Of a stretch of 64,000 bases of DNA, positions 44,041 through 51,047 are shown in pieces. Source of the DNA: UBA932 sp031548545. GTDB lineage: Bacteria; Bacteroidota; Bacteroidia; Bacteroidales; UBA932. The stretch is from the NCBI GenBank assembly GCA_031548545.1, contig JAVBQY010000011.1:1-64000 (forward strand), in the 5' to 3' direction. Made by a program: the position numbers and the translations under genes. How positions within the stretch are numbered: the stretch's first letter is position 1; every line of letters begins with the position of its first letter. Under the pieces are notes generated by a model. It was not told where the DNA came from. It worked only from the letters and a program-made list of their open reading frames with translations, and made no database searches.

Positions 44041-45213
44041 TTGTGGCATTTGTTTTCCGGCCGCATATCCGCTGGCAAAGGCCCAGTGAATGTTATACCC
44101 GCCTAATTTGCCGGCTATATCTATTACTTCACCGGCGAAAAATAGCCGGGGAACCAATAAGCTTTCCATAGTCCGTGGATTTAGTTGCGCCGTCGATACG
44201 CCCCCTTTAGTGGTTTCGGCCTTCAGGAAATTTTCCGTGCCGGAGGGTGTTACGGAAAAAGAATGGATCCTGCAGGCTATTTCCGTCCGCTCCGGCCTGG
44301 TCAACGCTGCGATTTTTTTTGAAGCCAGTTGTTCCGGAAGGATTGCCTGCAATAGCCGTTCCGGAAGCAGGCGTGAAAATAGCGTCTTTACCTGCAATTT
44401 CCCGTTCTCTGCTAATTTCATCAGAGCCTGGGCGTCTTCGGAAGGTAAAAAGTCAAGGGTTAGGGCATCGCCCTTTTCCCAGCAGCAGGACAGCTGAAAG
44501 ATGGCCGGGCCGCTGAGCCCTTTGTGGGTAAACAACAAAGGCTCTTCCGCCTCCATCTTTCCGTTGATGGCGGCTTTCAGCAGCAGGCTAATGCCTTGCA
44601 GGTTGTGCAAGGGAGAGTCGACGCTCAGCGTTAGCCCTACCAAGGCCGGCTTGGCCGGAATAATTTTATGGCCGAATTGCTTGGCTATTTTATGCCCGAA
44701 ATCCGTTGCGCCTATCTGCGGACAGGCTGGCCCGCCTGTGGCGACAAGCAGGTTGCGGGCGGAAAAACATCCGTTTGAAGTACTGACTGTGAATATAGCC
44801 TCTGTCTTCTCTATCGCCTCAATCCTTGTGTCCAGTAAAAACGAGGCGCCTGCCTGGCGGGCTGTTTTCTCCAGATAATTTACCAATTGTCTGGCTCCCC
44901 GGCGGCAGAAAAGGCGTCCGTACTCCCGCTCTTCAATCTCTATATTTGCCTTTTGCAGCATATCCAGTACATTTTCTATCCGGTACTTCAGCAGGGCGTT
45001 CTTGCAAAACTCCGGCTGTTCGCCGAAATAGGACTTCCATGAAATGTCCCGGTTGGTTACATTGCATTTTCCTCCGCCCGAAATCAATAATTTCCGGCCC
45101 ACCGCCCCGGCGTGGTCAATAACCAATACCCGGCCGCCTTTTTTTGTCGATTCAATGGCCGCTACCAGTCCGGAGGCTCCTGCACCTAATATAATACTAT
45201 CGAAATGCGTCAT
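44035..45213 (-). CDS. HI0933/BaiN-like FAD-dependent oxidoreductase
   Basis: About 392 aa. The N-terminal dinucleotide-binding motif SIILGAGASGLVAAIES is followed by VLVIDHAGAVGRKLLISGGGKCN and a late LFFAGEVIDIAGKLGGYNIHWAFASG. These mark the HI0933-like flavoprotein family (includes BaiN); physiological substrate usually unknown. The frame is open from 45225, but that codon lies inside the -7 element TAACTTTG (45223-45230); ATG 45213 is the start. The next gene to the right is divergent, 45 bases away. Confidence 0.9.
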   Translation of the reverse strand: MTHFDSIILGAGASGLVAAIESTKKGGRVLVIDHAGAVGRKLLISGGGKCNVTNRDISWKSYFGEQPEFCKNALLKYRIENVLDMLQKANIEIEEREYGRLFCRRGARQLVNYLEKTARQAGASFLLDTRIEAIEKTEAIFTVSTSNGCFSARNLLVATGGPACPQIGATDFGHKIAKQFGHKIIPAKPALVGLTLSVDSPLHNLQGISLLLKAAINGKMEAEEPLLFTHKGLSGPAIFQLSCCWEKGDALTLDFLPSEDAQALMKLAENGKLQVKTLFSRLLPERLLQAILPEQLASKKIAALTRPERTEIACRIHSFSVTPSGTENFLKAETTKGGVSTAQLNPRTMESLLVPRLFFAGEVIDIAGKLGGYNIHWAFASGYAAGKQMPQM

Positions 45214-45222
45214 AAAAACTTT

Positions 45223-45230
45223 CAAAGTTA
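45223..45230 (-). promoter_or_regulatory. -7 promoter element for the HI0933-like flavoprotein
   Basis: TAACTTTG on the minus strand, 9 bases before ATG 45213. Confidence 0.6.
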
Positions 45231-45242
45231 AGTAAAAATCAC

Positions 45243-45250
45243 TACATTTG
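45243..45250 (+). promoter_or_regulatory. -7 promoter element for the AcpH-like gene
   Basis: TACATTTG, 8 bases before the TTG start at 45259 and 12 bases from the divergent -7 element. Confidence 0.6.
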
Positions 45251-45258
45251 AAGACGAT

Positions 45259-45858
45259 TTGAATTATTTAGCACACATATTCCTTTCCGGTTCGAACCGC
45301 CGCATGCAGATTGGTAATTTTATAGCCGACGCCGTAAAGGGCATGGCCTATAAACATTACCCGGAACAGATCGCAGCCGGTATACTCCTGCACCGGAAAA
45401 TTGATGATTTTACCGATAACCACCCGGCGGTCCGGGAAACCGTCCGGCAGCTCAGGCCTTATTTCGGGCGTTATTCCGGCATCCTGCTGGATATCTATTT
45501 TGACTATCTGCTGGCCTCCCGGTTTACGCAATTTTCTCCGCTATCCCTGAACCGGTTTGCCTGGCGCTTCTATTGGGCCGAACTCTGTTATAGGTCTTAT
45601 TTACCCGCCCGGTTCAAAGGCTTTATGTGGCATTTCATTTGTACGAACCGCCTTTGTATGTATGCAAGCATCGCCGGTATCCGTGACTCCCTCACTATCA
45701 TGGTGCGCTACGGTCGTGCGGACCTTGATGTGGATAAGGCTGTAGCCTATCTTGTGGCACACGAATCGGAACTGTGGGCTGTCTTTCAGCCTTTTTTTGA
45801 GGACTTGCTCCGCCATGTAAGGACGCTTGCATATCCGGATGAATTGCCGCTCAAATAA
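45259..45858 (+). CDS. Acyl-carrier-protein phosphodiesterase (AcpH)-like, DUF479
   Basis: 199 aa. The start MNYLAHIFLSG and the metal-site motifs GNFIADAVKGM, GILLHRKIDDFTDNHP and LLDIYFDYLLA match the AcpH/DUF479 HD-like family, which removes 4'-phosphopantetheine from ACP in proteobacteria. In Bacteroidota the activity is untested as far as I know. No ATG is available; TTG at 45259 initiates the conserved N-terminus. The -7 element ends only 8 bases before it, so the leader is a few bases at most. Confidence 0.85.
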   Translation: MNYLAHIFLSGSNRRMQIGNFIADAVKGMAYKHYPEQIAAGILLHRKIDDFTDNHPAVRETVRQLRPYFGRYSGILLDIYFDYLLASRFTQFSPLSLNRFAWRFYWAELCYRSYLPARFKGFMWHFICTNRLCMYASIAGIRDSLTIMVRYGRADLDVDKAVAYLVAHESELWAVFQPFFEDLLRHVRTLAYPDELPLK

Positions 45859-45897
45859 AATGCCTAAATTTGATACAAAATTGTTGGAGGTCCTATA

Positions 45898-46653
45898 ATG
45901 AATTATAAGCAACGGAATATCGTATTATTGCTTGTGTTGTTGCAGCTGTTTCAGCATGCAGGATATGCACAAACCGGATCACACGGCATAAAAGTATCGG
46001 ATGATATTAAACTGATTCAACTTTCGCCGAAGGTTTACGTTCATATCTCCATATCCGAGATGCAAGCCTTCGGAAAGGTCTCTTCCAACGGGCTGATTTT
46101 GCTGGATAGCGGAAGGGCCTTCCTTTTCGACACCCCTGTTACCGATGAACAAACTAAAACGTTGTTGGATTTCATTGCGGATTCGCTGCATGCCGGCGTT
46201 ATCGGTTTTGTTCCTAATCATTGGCACGAAGACTGTATGGGTGGTTTGGCTTATCTGAATAAAAGAGGAATAAAATCCTATGCCAGCCAAAAGACAATCG
46301 ACATAGCGAAGGAGAAAGGCCTTCCTGTTCCGGAGGTAGCTTTTAAAGATTCGCTTTTGTTGAAATTAAATGATCTTGAAATTGGCTGTTACTATTTCGG
46401 CGGTGCGCACACACCCGACAATATTGTAGTATGGCTTCCTTCGGAGAACATTCTGTTTGCGGGTTGTATGGTGAAAGGAATGTCGTCGGAAACACTCGGC
46501 AACCTCTCGGACGCCGATCTGAACGCATGGCCTTCTACCATAGAAAAAGTGATAGCCAAATTCCCGTTGGCAGAAATTGTTGTTCCGGGACACGGACGAT
46601 TCGGGGGAAAAGAGTTGCTCACGCATACGCAGGAGCTACTAAAGAATAAATAA
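45898..46653 (+). CDS. Subclass B1 metallo-beta-lactamase, CfiA/CcrA-like
   Basis: 251 aa, secreted (signal peptide ends near YAQ, residue 25). All six zinc ligands of B1 enzymes are present: H108, H110, D112 (NHWHEDCMGG), H171 (GGAHTPDN), C190 (FAGCMVKG) and H232 (VPGHGRFGG). The B1 residues Lys193 and Asn202 are also kept. Long stretches align with CfiA of Bacteroides fragilis (IDLAKEKGLPVPE there, IDIAKEKGLPVPE here; DNIVVWLP; ISDAD/LSDAD). Predicted to hydrolyse penicillins, cephalosporins and carbapenems; whether it is expressed is unknown. No -7 element or insertion sequence was seen directly upstream. The gap to the AcpH-like gene is 39 bases. Confidence 0.92.
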   Translation: MNYKQRNIVLLLVLLQLFQHAGYAQTGSHGIKVSDDIKLIQLSPKVYVHISISEMQAFGKVSSNGLILLDSGRAFLFDTPVTDEQTKTLLDFIADSLHAGVIGFVPNHWHEDCMGGLAYLNKRGIKSYASQKTIDIAKEKGLPVPEVAFKDSLLLKLNDLEIGCYYFGGAHTPDNIVVWLPSENILFAGCMVKGMSSETLGNLSDADLNAWPSTIEKVIAKFPLAEIVVPGHGRFGGKELLTHTQELLKNK

Positions 46654-46689
46654 TTATTGTGTTTGTGAACATATTTGTTGACAATTTAC

Positions 46690-46697
46690 TATCTTTG
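46690..46697 (+). promoter_or_regulatory. -7 promoter element for the Xre-AbiEii pair
   Basis: TATCTTTG-CATA-ATG; predicted leaderless antitoxin mRNA. TTGACA lies 13 bases upstream of it. Confidence 0.65.
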
Positions 46698-46701
46698 CAT
46701 A

Positions 46702-47256
46702 ATGAATAGTGTTGGACAATATATCAAATCCCTTATCAAAGAGGGCCGGTATAAGCAATCGGACATAGCAAGAGCTATTGGCATACGGCGTCAATTGCTT
46801 AGTTATATCATTGCAGGTCAGCGTGAATTGTCTATGTCGCTGGCCCTGAAATTGGAATCGTTTTTCAACTTGCCTGAAGGGAAACTCCTCAAAATGCAGG
46901 CGGAAAACAGTATTCATAACTATAAATGTCAACTCAAGAATGAATTGGCAGAACAGTTGCTCAAAGCCAATGCCTTTTGGTCTTATGCAAATGTGTCGGC
47001 AGAAGTAATTCCCGCTGATGAGCTAATAGAAAAAACTTTTATATATCTCGATATTAGCGATATATCTAAGCTATTTGAGCTTTATGCAAGAGATTATATC
47101 CGGAAAATCTGGCGGGAGAAGATGATTATTCAGGGAGACTATCTTTTTAATCTCAATGTGATGATTGCGCTCTACTATTTCGATATCAGGCAGCCTGAAA
47201 AATATATCAAACGAGTTGAACGTGAATGCCTAAAACATATATTGGAAAATGCGTAA
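46702..47256 (+). CDS. Xre-type HTH antitoxin with C-terminal DUF6922-like domain
   Basis: 184 aa. The N-terminal Xre helix-turn-helix covers about residues 5-60 (KQSDIARAIGIRRQLLSYIIAG). The rest is unlike a plain Xre protein: ANAFWSYANVSAEVIPADELIEK and YARDYIRKIWREK resemble DUF6922, a domain often encoded beside AbiEii nucleotidyltransferases. The predicted role is autoregulating antitoxin. The frame is open from 46675, but ATG 46702 follows the -7 element at 46690-46697 by 4 bases. It overlaps the toxin gene by 8 bases. Base composition is more A/T-rich than in neighbouring housekeeping genes. Confidence 0.8.
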   Translation: MNSVGQYIKSLIKEGRYKQSDIARAIGIRRQLLSYIIAGQRELSMSLALKLESFFNLPEGKLLKMQAENSIHNYKCQLKNELAEQLLKANAFWSYANVSAEVIPADELIEKTFIYLDISDISKLFELYARDYIRKIWREKMIIQGDYLFNLNVMIALYYFDIRQPEKYIKRVERECLKHILENA

Positions 47257-47905
47257 AGGTTTGACCGAGAAAATAGACCTCATTATAGAGAAGGTGGCCA
47301 CCATGGAAAGTATCAAGCCCTATATCTTAGCTGGCGGAACTGCGCTTGCCATGCAGATCGGACATCGCAAAAGCGAAGATCTGGATTTTATGATGTGGCG
47401 CAAGTCAAAGACAGAAAAGCCTGAGGTTGATTGGACGGCCATCGAAAAAGAGCTTATAGCAAAAATCGGAGAAGTGGAGCGTTTTAATATGTTTGGTTTC
47501 GATCAGGTGGAGTTTGTTGTGGCTGGTGTTAAGTTTTCATTCTATGTTAGTAATAATTATAGCCCTGTATCAGCGCCTGTGCTGTATCTTGGAAATATCC
47601 GTCTTGCGGATATCTACTCGATTCTGGCTATGAAGATGGAAGTGATGCTTCGCAGAATGAAGATGAGGGATTACTACGATATTTATGCTATGCTGAAAGA
47701 GGGGTATGATATTTCAAAGGGGATTGAAGCTGCATTGAAATACTCACAACATAAGTTGAGTACCAAAAGTATTGTGATGATGTTATTGTCTGACAGGTTT
47801 ATGTCGGACGAAAATTTCGAGCAGCTTGATCCGAAATATAATGTCTCAAAAGAGGATATTCGTTGTTATATTCTTCAAAAACTGAAAAATGCAGCATTGG
47901 CATGA
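47249..47905 (+). CDS. AbiEii/AbiGii-type nucleotidyltransferase toxin
   Basis: 218 aa. The nucleotidyltransferase signature is clear near the N-terminus: YILAGGTALAMQIGHRKSEDLDF, with GGT and the metal pair D44/D46. LAMKMEVMLRRMKMRDYYDIYAML is the matching helical segment. AbiEii/MenT proteins act as type IV-like toxins; some modify tRNA 3' ends. It overlaps the Xre gene by 8 bases, a typical toxin-antitoxin arrangement. The stop is 6 bases left of a 17-bp copy of the tRNA-Lys 3' end. Confidence 0.87.
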   Translation: MRKGLTEKIDLIIEKVATMESIKPYILAGGTALAMQIGHRKSEDLDFMMWRKSKTEKPEVDWTAIEKELIAKIGEVERFNMFGFDQVEFVVAGVKFSFYVSNNYSPVSAPVLYLGNIRLADIYSILAMKMEVMLRRMKMRDYYDIYAMLKEGYDISKGIEAALKYSQHKLSTKSIVMMLLSDRFMSDENFEQLDPKYNVSKEDIRCYILQKLKNAALA

Positions 47906-47911
47906 TTTTTT

Positions 47912-47928
47912 GTGATCCCGCTGGGATT
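47912..47928 (+). repeat. Direct repeat of the tRNA-Lys 3' end (distal attachment-site copy)
   Basis: GTGATCCCGCTGGGATT, identical over 17 bases to 49744-49760, which is the 3' end of tRNA-Lys including the discriminator base and part of the T arm. Sequence diverges on both sides. Confidence 0.8.
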
Positions 47929-48054
47929 AACTTGGATGATTGATTACAATTAAGAGAATAATAATACAGTTGAATCCTGTCTAAGGGATTATATTGCGCC
48001 CCACAAACGAGGGATTGTAGTAATTATGATTTGTTACAAGGTGGTGCTTGGTCA

Positions 48055-48579
48055 TTATTTCGTGATTACTACGATCGGATTAGATAATGGCCTAAATTTA
48101 GCAAAATTGTCTTTTAAAATATCGTATTTTGCAGAAAATACCCAACCTGTTTTTTCAAAATAGATAGAAATATGTTCATCAAAGATGATAGGACTTTGAA
48201 ATATGACTTTATTATCTTTGAAAAAATAAATTCTACTGTCTGTCGCTGTTGTTTCTAAAAATTCCTTGTTGCTCTTTTCAAAATCAAAATGATTCTTGAT
48301 TGTTTGAATAATTGAATTATCTGTACAATAAAGCAATGTTCGCTGTTTTATTCCCTCGGGTAAGAATTGTAAGTCTATTCGGTTAGTGTAAATTATAATC
48401 TTATTGCTCCCATGAGCGAAGTCTATGTTTTCAATAGGATTACACAGGTTGTTTGACCAACTGTAATCATTAATCAATCCAACATTCTCTTTACCTATGA
48501 AAATAGGATTAAAGCATAAATAAATATACCCGATCAAAGTCATCACCAAAACGACTGATATAATTATCACTTTTTTCAT
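48055..48579 (-). CDS. Unrecognised membrane-anchored protein, candidate immunity protein
   Basis: 174 aa. One N-terminal membrane helix (VIIISVVLVMTLIGYIYLCF) anchors a beta-rich domain predicted outside the cytosol (IIIYTNRIDLQFLPEG, KVIFQSPIIFDEHISIYF). No family is recognised. It starts 5 bases after the stop of the Rhs-tip gene, the usual place for an immunity gene in polymorphic toxin cassettes. Codon use is A/T-rich, unlike the surrounding chromosome. The immunity role is inference from position. Confidence 0.6.
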   Translation of the reverse strand: MKKVIIISVVLVMTLIGYIYLCFNPIFIGKENVGLINDYSWSNNLCNPIENIDFAHGSNKIIIYTNRIDLQFLPEGIKQRTLLYCTDNSIIQTIKNHFDFEKSNKEFLETTATDSRIYFFKDNKVIFQSPIIFDEHISIYFEKTGWVFSAKYDILKDNFAKFRPLSNPIVVITK

Positions 48580-48584
48580 AAAAT

Positions 48585-49583
48585 TTATTTACGTATGCCT
48601 TTTATTGTGATAATTTTTCCGTTATTTTTTTCTAATAATTTTGTGTCTGTAGCCACCCCACCAGGATAAAATACTCGTACGTTAGATCCATGTATTGTTG
48701 ATTTCGGATCTAAAATATTGGAGAATTGTCTGATAACGCTTCGTTCAAAGGTAATGCCGAAGAAAGTGTCATCTATTGCCGTTCGACAACCGCCAACTAC
48801 ATTTAGCCATGCGCCGCTATTAAACGCATTACTACTCAAATCACTTGGGTCAAAATTTTGTCCAGAACCTTGATAGCCAATGTCTAAATCGCCAGGTGTA
48901 GAATGGCCTACATAATAGAAATTTGAAATTTTATCAGTACTCCTTGAATTATTGCCGTTCTTATCATTGATATAGCTCACTACATCATCAACATCCGAAA
49001 CAACTCTCACATTGATGCCTGCTTTTTGGGCTTCAGCGGTATATTTATCTAAAGATTTTTGATTAAATCCATTACTTTGGTCATTATAAATAATCCAAGT
49101 AGTCCCTTCTCCTTTTTCTGTACGACCTTGCGCTTTCATCGCTCGATCTAATCCATTAACCAAAAAATGATCTCTATTTGTGTGACTACCAGGAGAACCC
49201 GATACTACGATTCCCTCCCTGCCATCGGGGTCTATGATATTAATCGGATTATTCGCACAAAAAGCATAAGGAGATATATGGTAATATTTTGCAGCCAACG
49301 GATCTATGCTTGCCCATAGGCTGGTAATTTGTACAGGTATATTCGGGCTGTTGTCTCGTGGTATTTCACCGACTATTTTCCGGTTACGGACATCAAATAA
49401 GACAGAGCCTATTTCCACAACATCATCCAAGTCGTGCAATTCTTCGTATATACCATTGGTTAGTGTACTAATTTCTATGTTAAATCCATACTTTGCGAAT
49501 GGATTCAATTTTTCTTGAGGCTGTGCTTTAATAGCAGATGTGCATAAAAAAGCTACAACAAAAAGTAACAACGGCCGTTTCAT
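48585..49583 (-). CDS. Short secreted Rhs-core-tip protein with caspase-like C-terminal domain
   Basis: 332 aa. Signal peptide at 1-20 (LLLFVVAFLCTSAIKA). Residues about 88-122 are an Rhs-associated core end (ASIDPLAAKYYHISPYAF, NNPINIIDPDGRE), the usual junction before a toxin domain; the long Rhs repeats are missing. The C-terminal 210 residues contain FYYVGHSTPGDLDIGY (H227) and LNVVGGCRTAI (C266), spaced like the His/Cys dyad of clan CD peptidases and DUF4347/CHAT domains. It could be an orphan toxin cassette or a secreted effector; activity is untested. -7 element TATATTTG at 49639-49646. Confidence 0.65.
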   Translation of the reverse strand: MKRPLLLFVVAFLCTSAIKAQPQEKLNPFAKYGFNIEISTLTNGIYEELHDLDDVVEIGSVLFDVRNRKIVGEIPRDNSPNIPVQITSLWASIDPLAAKYYHISPYAFCANNPINIIDPDGREGIVVSGSPGSHTNRDHFLVNGLDRAMKAQGRTEKGEGTTWIIYNDQSNGFNQKSLDKYTAEAQKAGINVRVVSDVDDVVSYINDKNGNNSRSTDKISNFYYVGHSTPGDLDIGYQGSGQNFDPSDLSSNAFNSGAWLNVVGGCRTAIDDTFFGITFERSVIRQFSNILDPKSTIHGSNVRVFYPGGVATDTKLLEKNNGKIITIKGIRK

Positions 49584-49638
49584 AAGTTATAATTTCCAGT
49601 TTTATAAATTAAAAGGCGAAGTAGTTGGGTCTACTTTG

Positions 49639-49646
49639 CAAATATA
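49639..49646 (-). promoter_or_regulatory. -7 promoter element for the Rhs-tip gene
   Basis: TATATTTG on the minus strand, about 55 bases before the ATG. Confidence 0.55.
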
Positions 49647-49703
49647 ACACTTTATTTTAAAACGGATTAGAAATTTAACAAAAGTAATGTTTTCCGTAAA
49701 GCA

Positions 49704-49734
49704 AATAAAAAACCCTCTAAAAATTAGAGGGTTG
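49704..49734 (-). terminator. Intrinsic terminator after tRNA-Lys
   Basis: AACCCTCTAA / TTAGAGGGTT, 10 bp with a 3-base loop, followed on the minus strand by TTTTTT. It sits 11 bases past the tRNA 3' end, inside the element's right side. Confidence 0.85.
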
Positions 49735-49743
49735 ATGATAAGA

Positions 49744-49760
49744 GTGATCCCGCTGGGATT
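49744..49760 (+). repeat. Direct repeat at the tRNA-Lys 3' end (tRNA-proximal attachment-site copy)
   Basis: GTGATCCCGCTGGGATT, identical to 47912-47928. Here it is part of the functional tRNA gene. Confidence 0.8.
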
Positions 49761-49817
49761 CGAACCCAGGACCCCAACATTAAAAGTGTTGTGCTCTACC
49801 AGCTGAGCTACGGAATC
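49745..49817 (-). tRNA. tRNA-Lys(TTT)
   Basis: 73 nt without an encoded CCA. Acceptor stem GATTCCG / CGGGATC (one G-T pair) and discriminator A. D arm GCTCAGCTGG, anticodon loop CTTTTAA with anticodon TTT (plus-strand 49772-49774), T loop GTTCGAATC. A consensus -33/-7 promoter lies 34 bases upstream and a terminator 11 bases downstream. The 3' end is the insertion target of the neighbouring element. Confidence 0.95.
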
Positions 49818-49851
49818 GGCCTTTTAATCAGTCGTTTTTTGAACGAGGGTG

Positions 49852-49882
49852 CAAAGGTAAATAAAATTTTTGAATCTGCAAA
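49852..49882 (-). promoter_or_regulatory. Consensus -33/-7 promoter of tRNA-Lys
   Basis: On the minus strand TTTG, 19 bases, TACCTTTG: the best match to the Bacteroidota consensus in the window, and a useful control for the other -7 calls. Confidence 0.8.
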
Positions 49883-49978
49883 TAAAAAAATCATTATCCC
49901 GGATTAAACCTTTTGCCTTTTCATACGTCTTATATATGAAACAGTTTTTTCATAGGAACTTTTTAAGGTTAGTGGATG

Positions 49979-49998
49979 GCGCCCTTCGGGGCGCTTTT
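49979..49998 (+). other. Stable UUCG-loop hairpin
   Basis: GCGCCC-TTCG-GGGCGC followed by TTTT on the plus strand. No plus-strand gene lies directly upstream. It is 12 bases past the stop of the minus-strand glucosaminidase gene, where it may protect the mRNA 3' end. Confidence 0.5.
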
Positions 49999-50009
49999 CC
50001 ATTTAACAC

Positions 50010-50984
50010 TTAGCGTTTTTTAGGTTCTCGGAGGAAGATTTCCTGTCCGGCCACCGGTTCCTGTCCCGCTTTCATCCCATTATATTTATAGAGCCTTTTC
50101 AGTTGTACGGCATAGCGCTGGGCTATGCTCCGCATCGTTTCGCCTGCTTCGGCAATGTGGAGGGGCAGGGTGGCTACGGTACGTGCTTCTTTAGCTTCAA
50201 TATACACAAGCTCTCCGGCCTGCAGGGGGGTGTGCAGGGAGGGGGCGTCATTGTACTGCTGTAATTTTTTAGCCTTCATATCCAGGTCTATAGCAATGGC
50301 TTCGAAGGTGTCGTTATGAAGGGCGAGAACATATTTTACCCCATTGCGGCGGTACTGTTGCCGCCCTACGGTAATGGTATAATTGTCTATGTCTATTTTT
50401 GTTGTTTGTTCCTGTTCAATAATGGCCGGAGCTTCCACGGTTACGGTTTCCGCCCGGTCCAGCTCATATAGTTTATTGTCTTCTATGATTTTGATCAGGC
50501 GCTCGGCGTAGGCCGGATTGGTGGCATAGCCGGCCTTCTTCAATCCGTAGGCCCAAGCCTTGTAATCAGTGGCGGGCAGTTCAAAGAGGAAGGCATAGCG
50601 GTCGCGGTAACGCAAAAAATCGGAGTGATCGGCAAAAGATCCCTCGGGGCTATCGTATTTTCTGAAACATTCCTGCAGCGCATCATCATCATGGCGTATG
50701 CTGGGGCCTTTCCATGAGTTGTTGCATTTGATTCCGAAATGATTGTTGGCTTCGGTGGCCAGGCGGCTGTTGCCGTTGTCCGATTCGAAACAGGCCTGCC
50801 CCATAATAATACTGGCAGGGATTCCGGATAGCTGCATTTGTTTTTGTGCCAATTCTTTATACTTGGCGATGTAGTCCTCTCTGCTGATTTTAACCGCTTG
50901 TGCCGGCGCTAGGGAATGGGCGCCCAGCAGGAGGCTGATTGATAATATAATATTATAAATAGTGTTTAATCGCGTCATATTCAT
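50010..50984 (-). CDS. Secreted glucosaminidase (GH73) with LysM domain
   Basis: About 324 aa. Signal peptide (NIILSISLLLGAHSLAPAQA), then a GH73 N-acetylglucosaminidase domain at about 35-165 (GIPASIIMGQACFESDNGNS with the catalytic Glu, FGIKCN, AYGLKKAGYATNP). A C-terminal LysM-like domain binds peptidoglycan (GETMRSIAQRYAVQLKRLY). It trims peptidoglycan in the periplasm. The frame is open from 51002, but that codon is inside the -7 element; ATG 50984 or 50978 is the start. Divergent from the thioredoxin-like gene. Confidence 0.92.
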   Translation of the reverse strand: MNMTRLNTIYNIILSISLLLGAHSLAPAQAVKISREDYIAKYKELAQKQMQLSGIPASIIMGQACFESDNGNSRLATEANNHFGIKCNNSWKGPSIRHDDDALQECFRKYDSPEGSFADHSDFLRYRDRYAFLFELPATDYKAWAYGLKKAGYATNPAYAERLIKIIEDNKLYELDRAETVTVEAPAIIEQEQTTKIDIDNYTITVGRQQYRRNGVKYVLALHNDTFEAIAIDLDMKAKKLQQYNDAPSLHTPLQAGELVYIEAKEARTVATLPLHIAEAGETMRSIAQRYAVQLKRLYKYNGMKAGQEPVAGQEIFLREPKKR

Positions 50985-50999
50985 TTGATAAATCCGTTG

Positions 51000-51007
51000 C
51001 AAAAGTA
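51000..51007 (-). promoter_or_regulatory. -7 promoter element for the glucosaminidase
   Basis: TACTTTTG on the minus strand, directly abutting the divergent plus-strand -7 element. Confidence 0.65.
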
Positions 51008-51015
51008 TAAATTTG
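51008..51015 (+). promoter_or_regulatory. -7 promoter element for the thioredoxin-like lipoprotein/secreted protein
   Basis: TAAATTTG, 32 bases before ATG 51048, back to back with the minus-strand -7 element at 51000-51007. Confidence 0.65.
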
Positions 51016-51047
51016 CGAGGTATTTTGCTAATAAAAAAGAAGAAAAT

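Larger units (their letters stand above)
47912..49760. mobile_element. Small tRNA-Lys-inserted element carrying an Rhs-tip protein pair
   Basis: About 1.8 kb bounded by 17-bp direct repeats, one being the 3' end of the intact tRNA-Lys gene. This is the usual footprint of tyrosine-recombinase integration at a tRNA. The interior is A/T-rich compared with flanking genes and holds two genes on the minus strand, with no integrase. It may be a deletion remnant or an element moved in trans. The Xre-AbiEii pair ends 6 bases outside the left repeat and may be part of an older insertion. Confidence 0.6.

Noticed and set aside
49979..49998. UUCG hairpin as terminator of the glucosaminidase gene
   Set aside because: The T run is on the plus strand, while the gene is on the minus strand.
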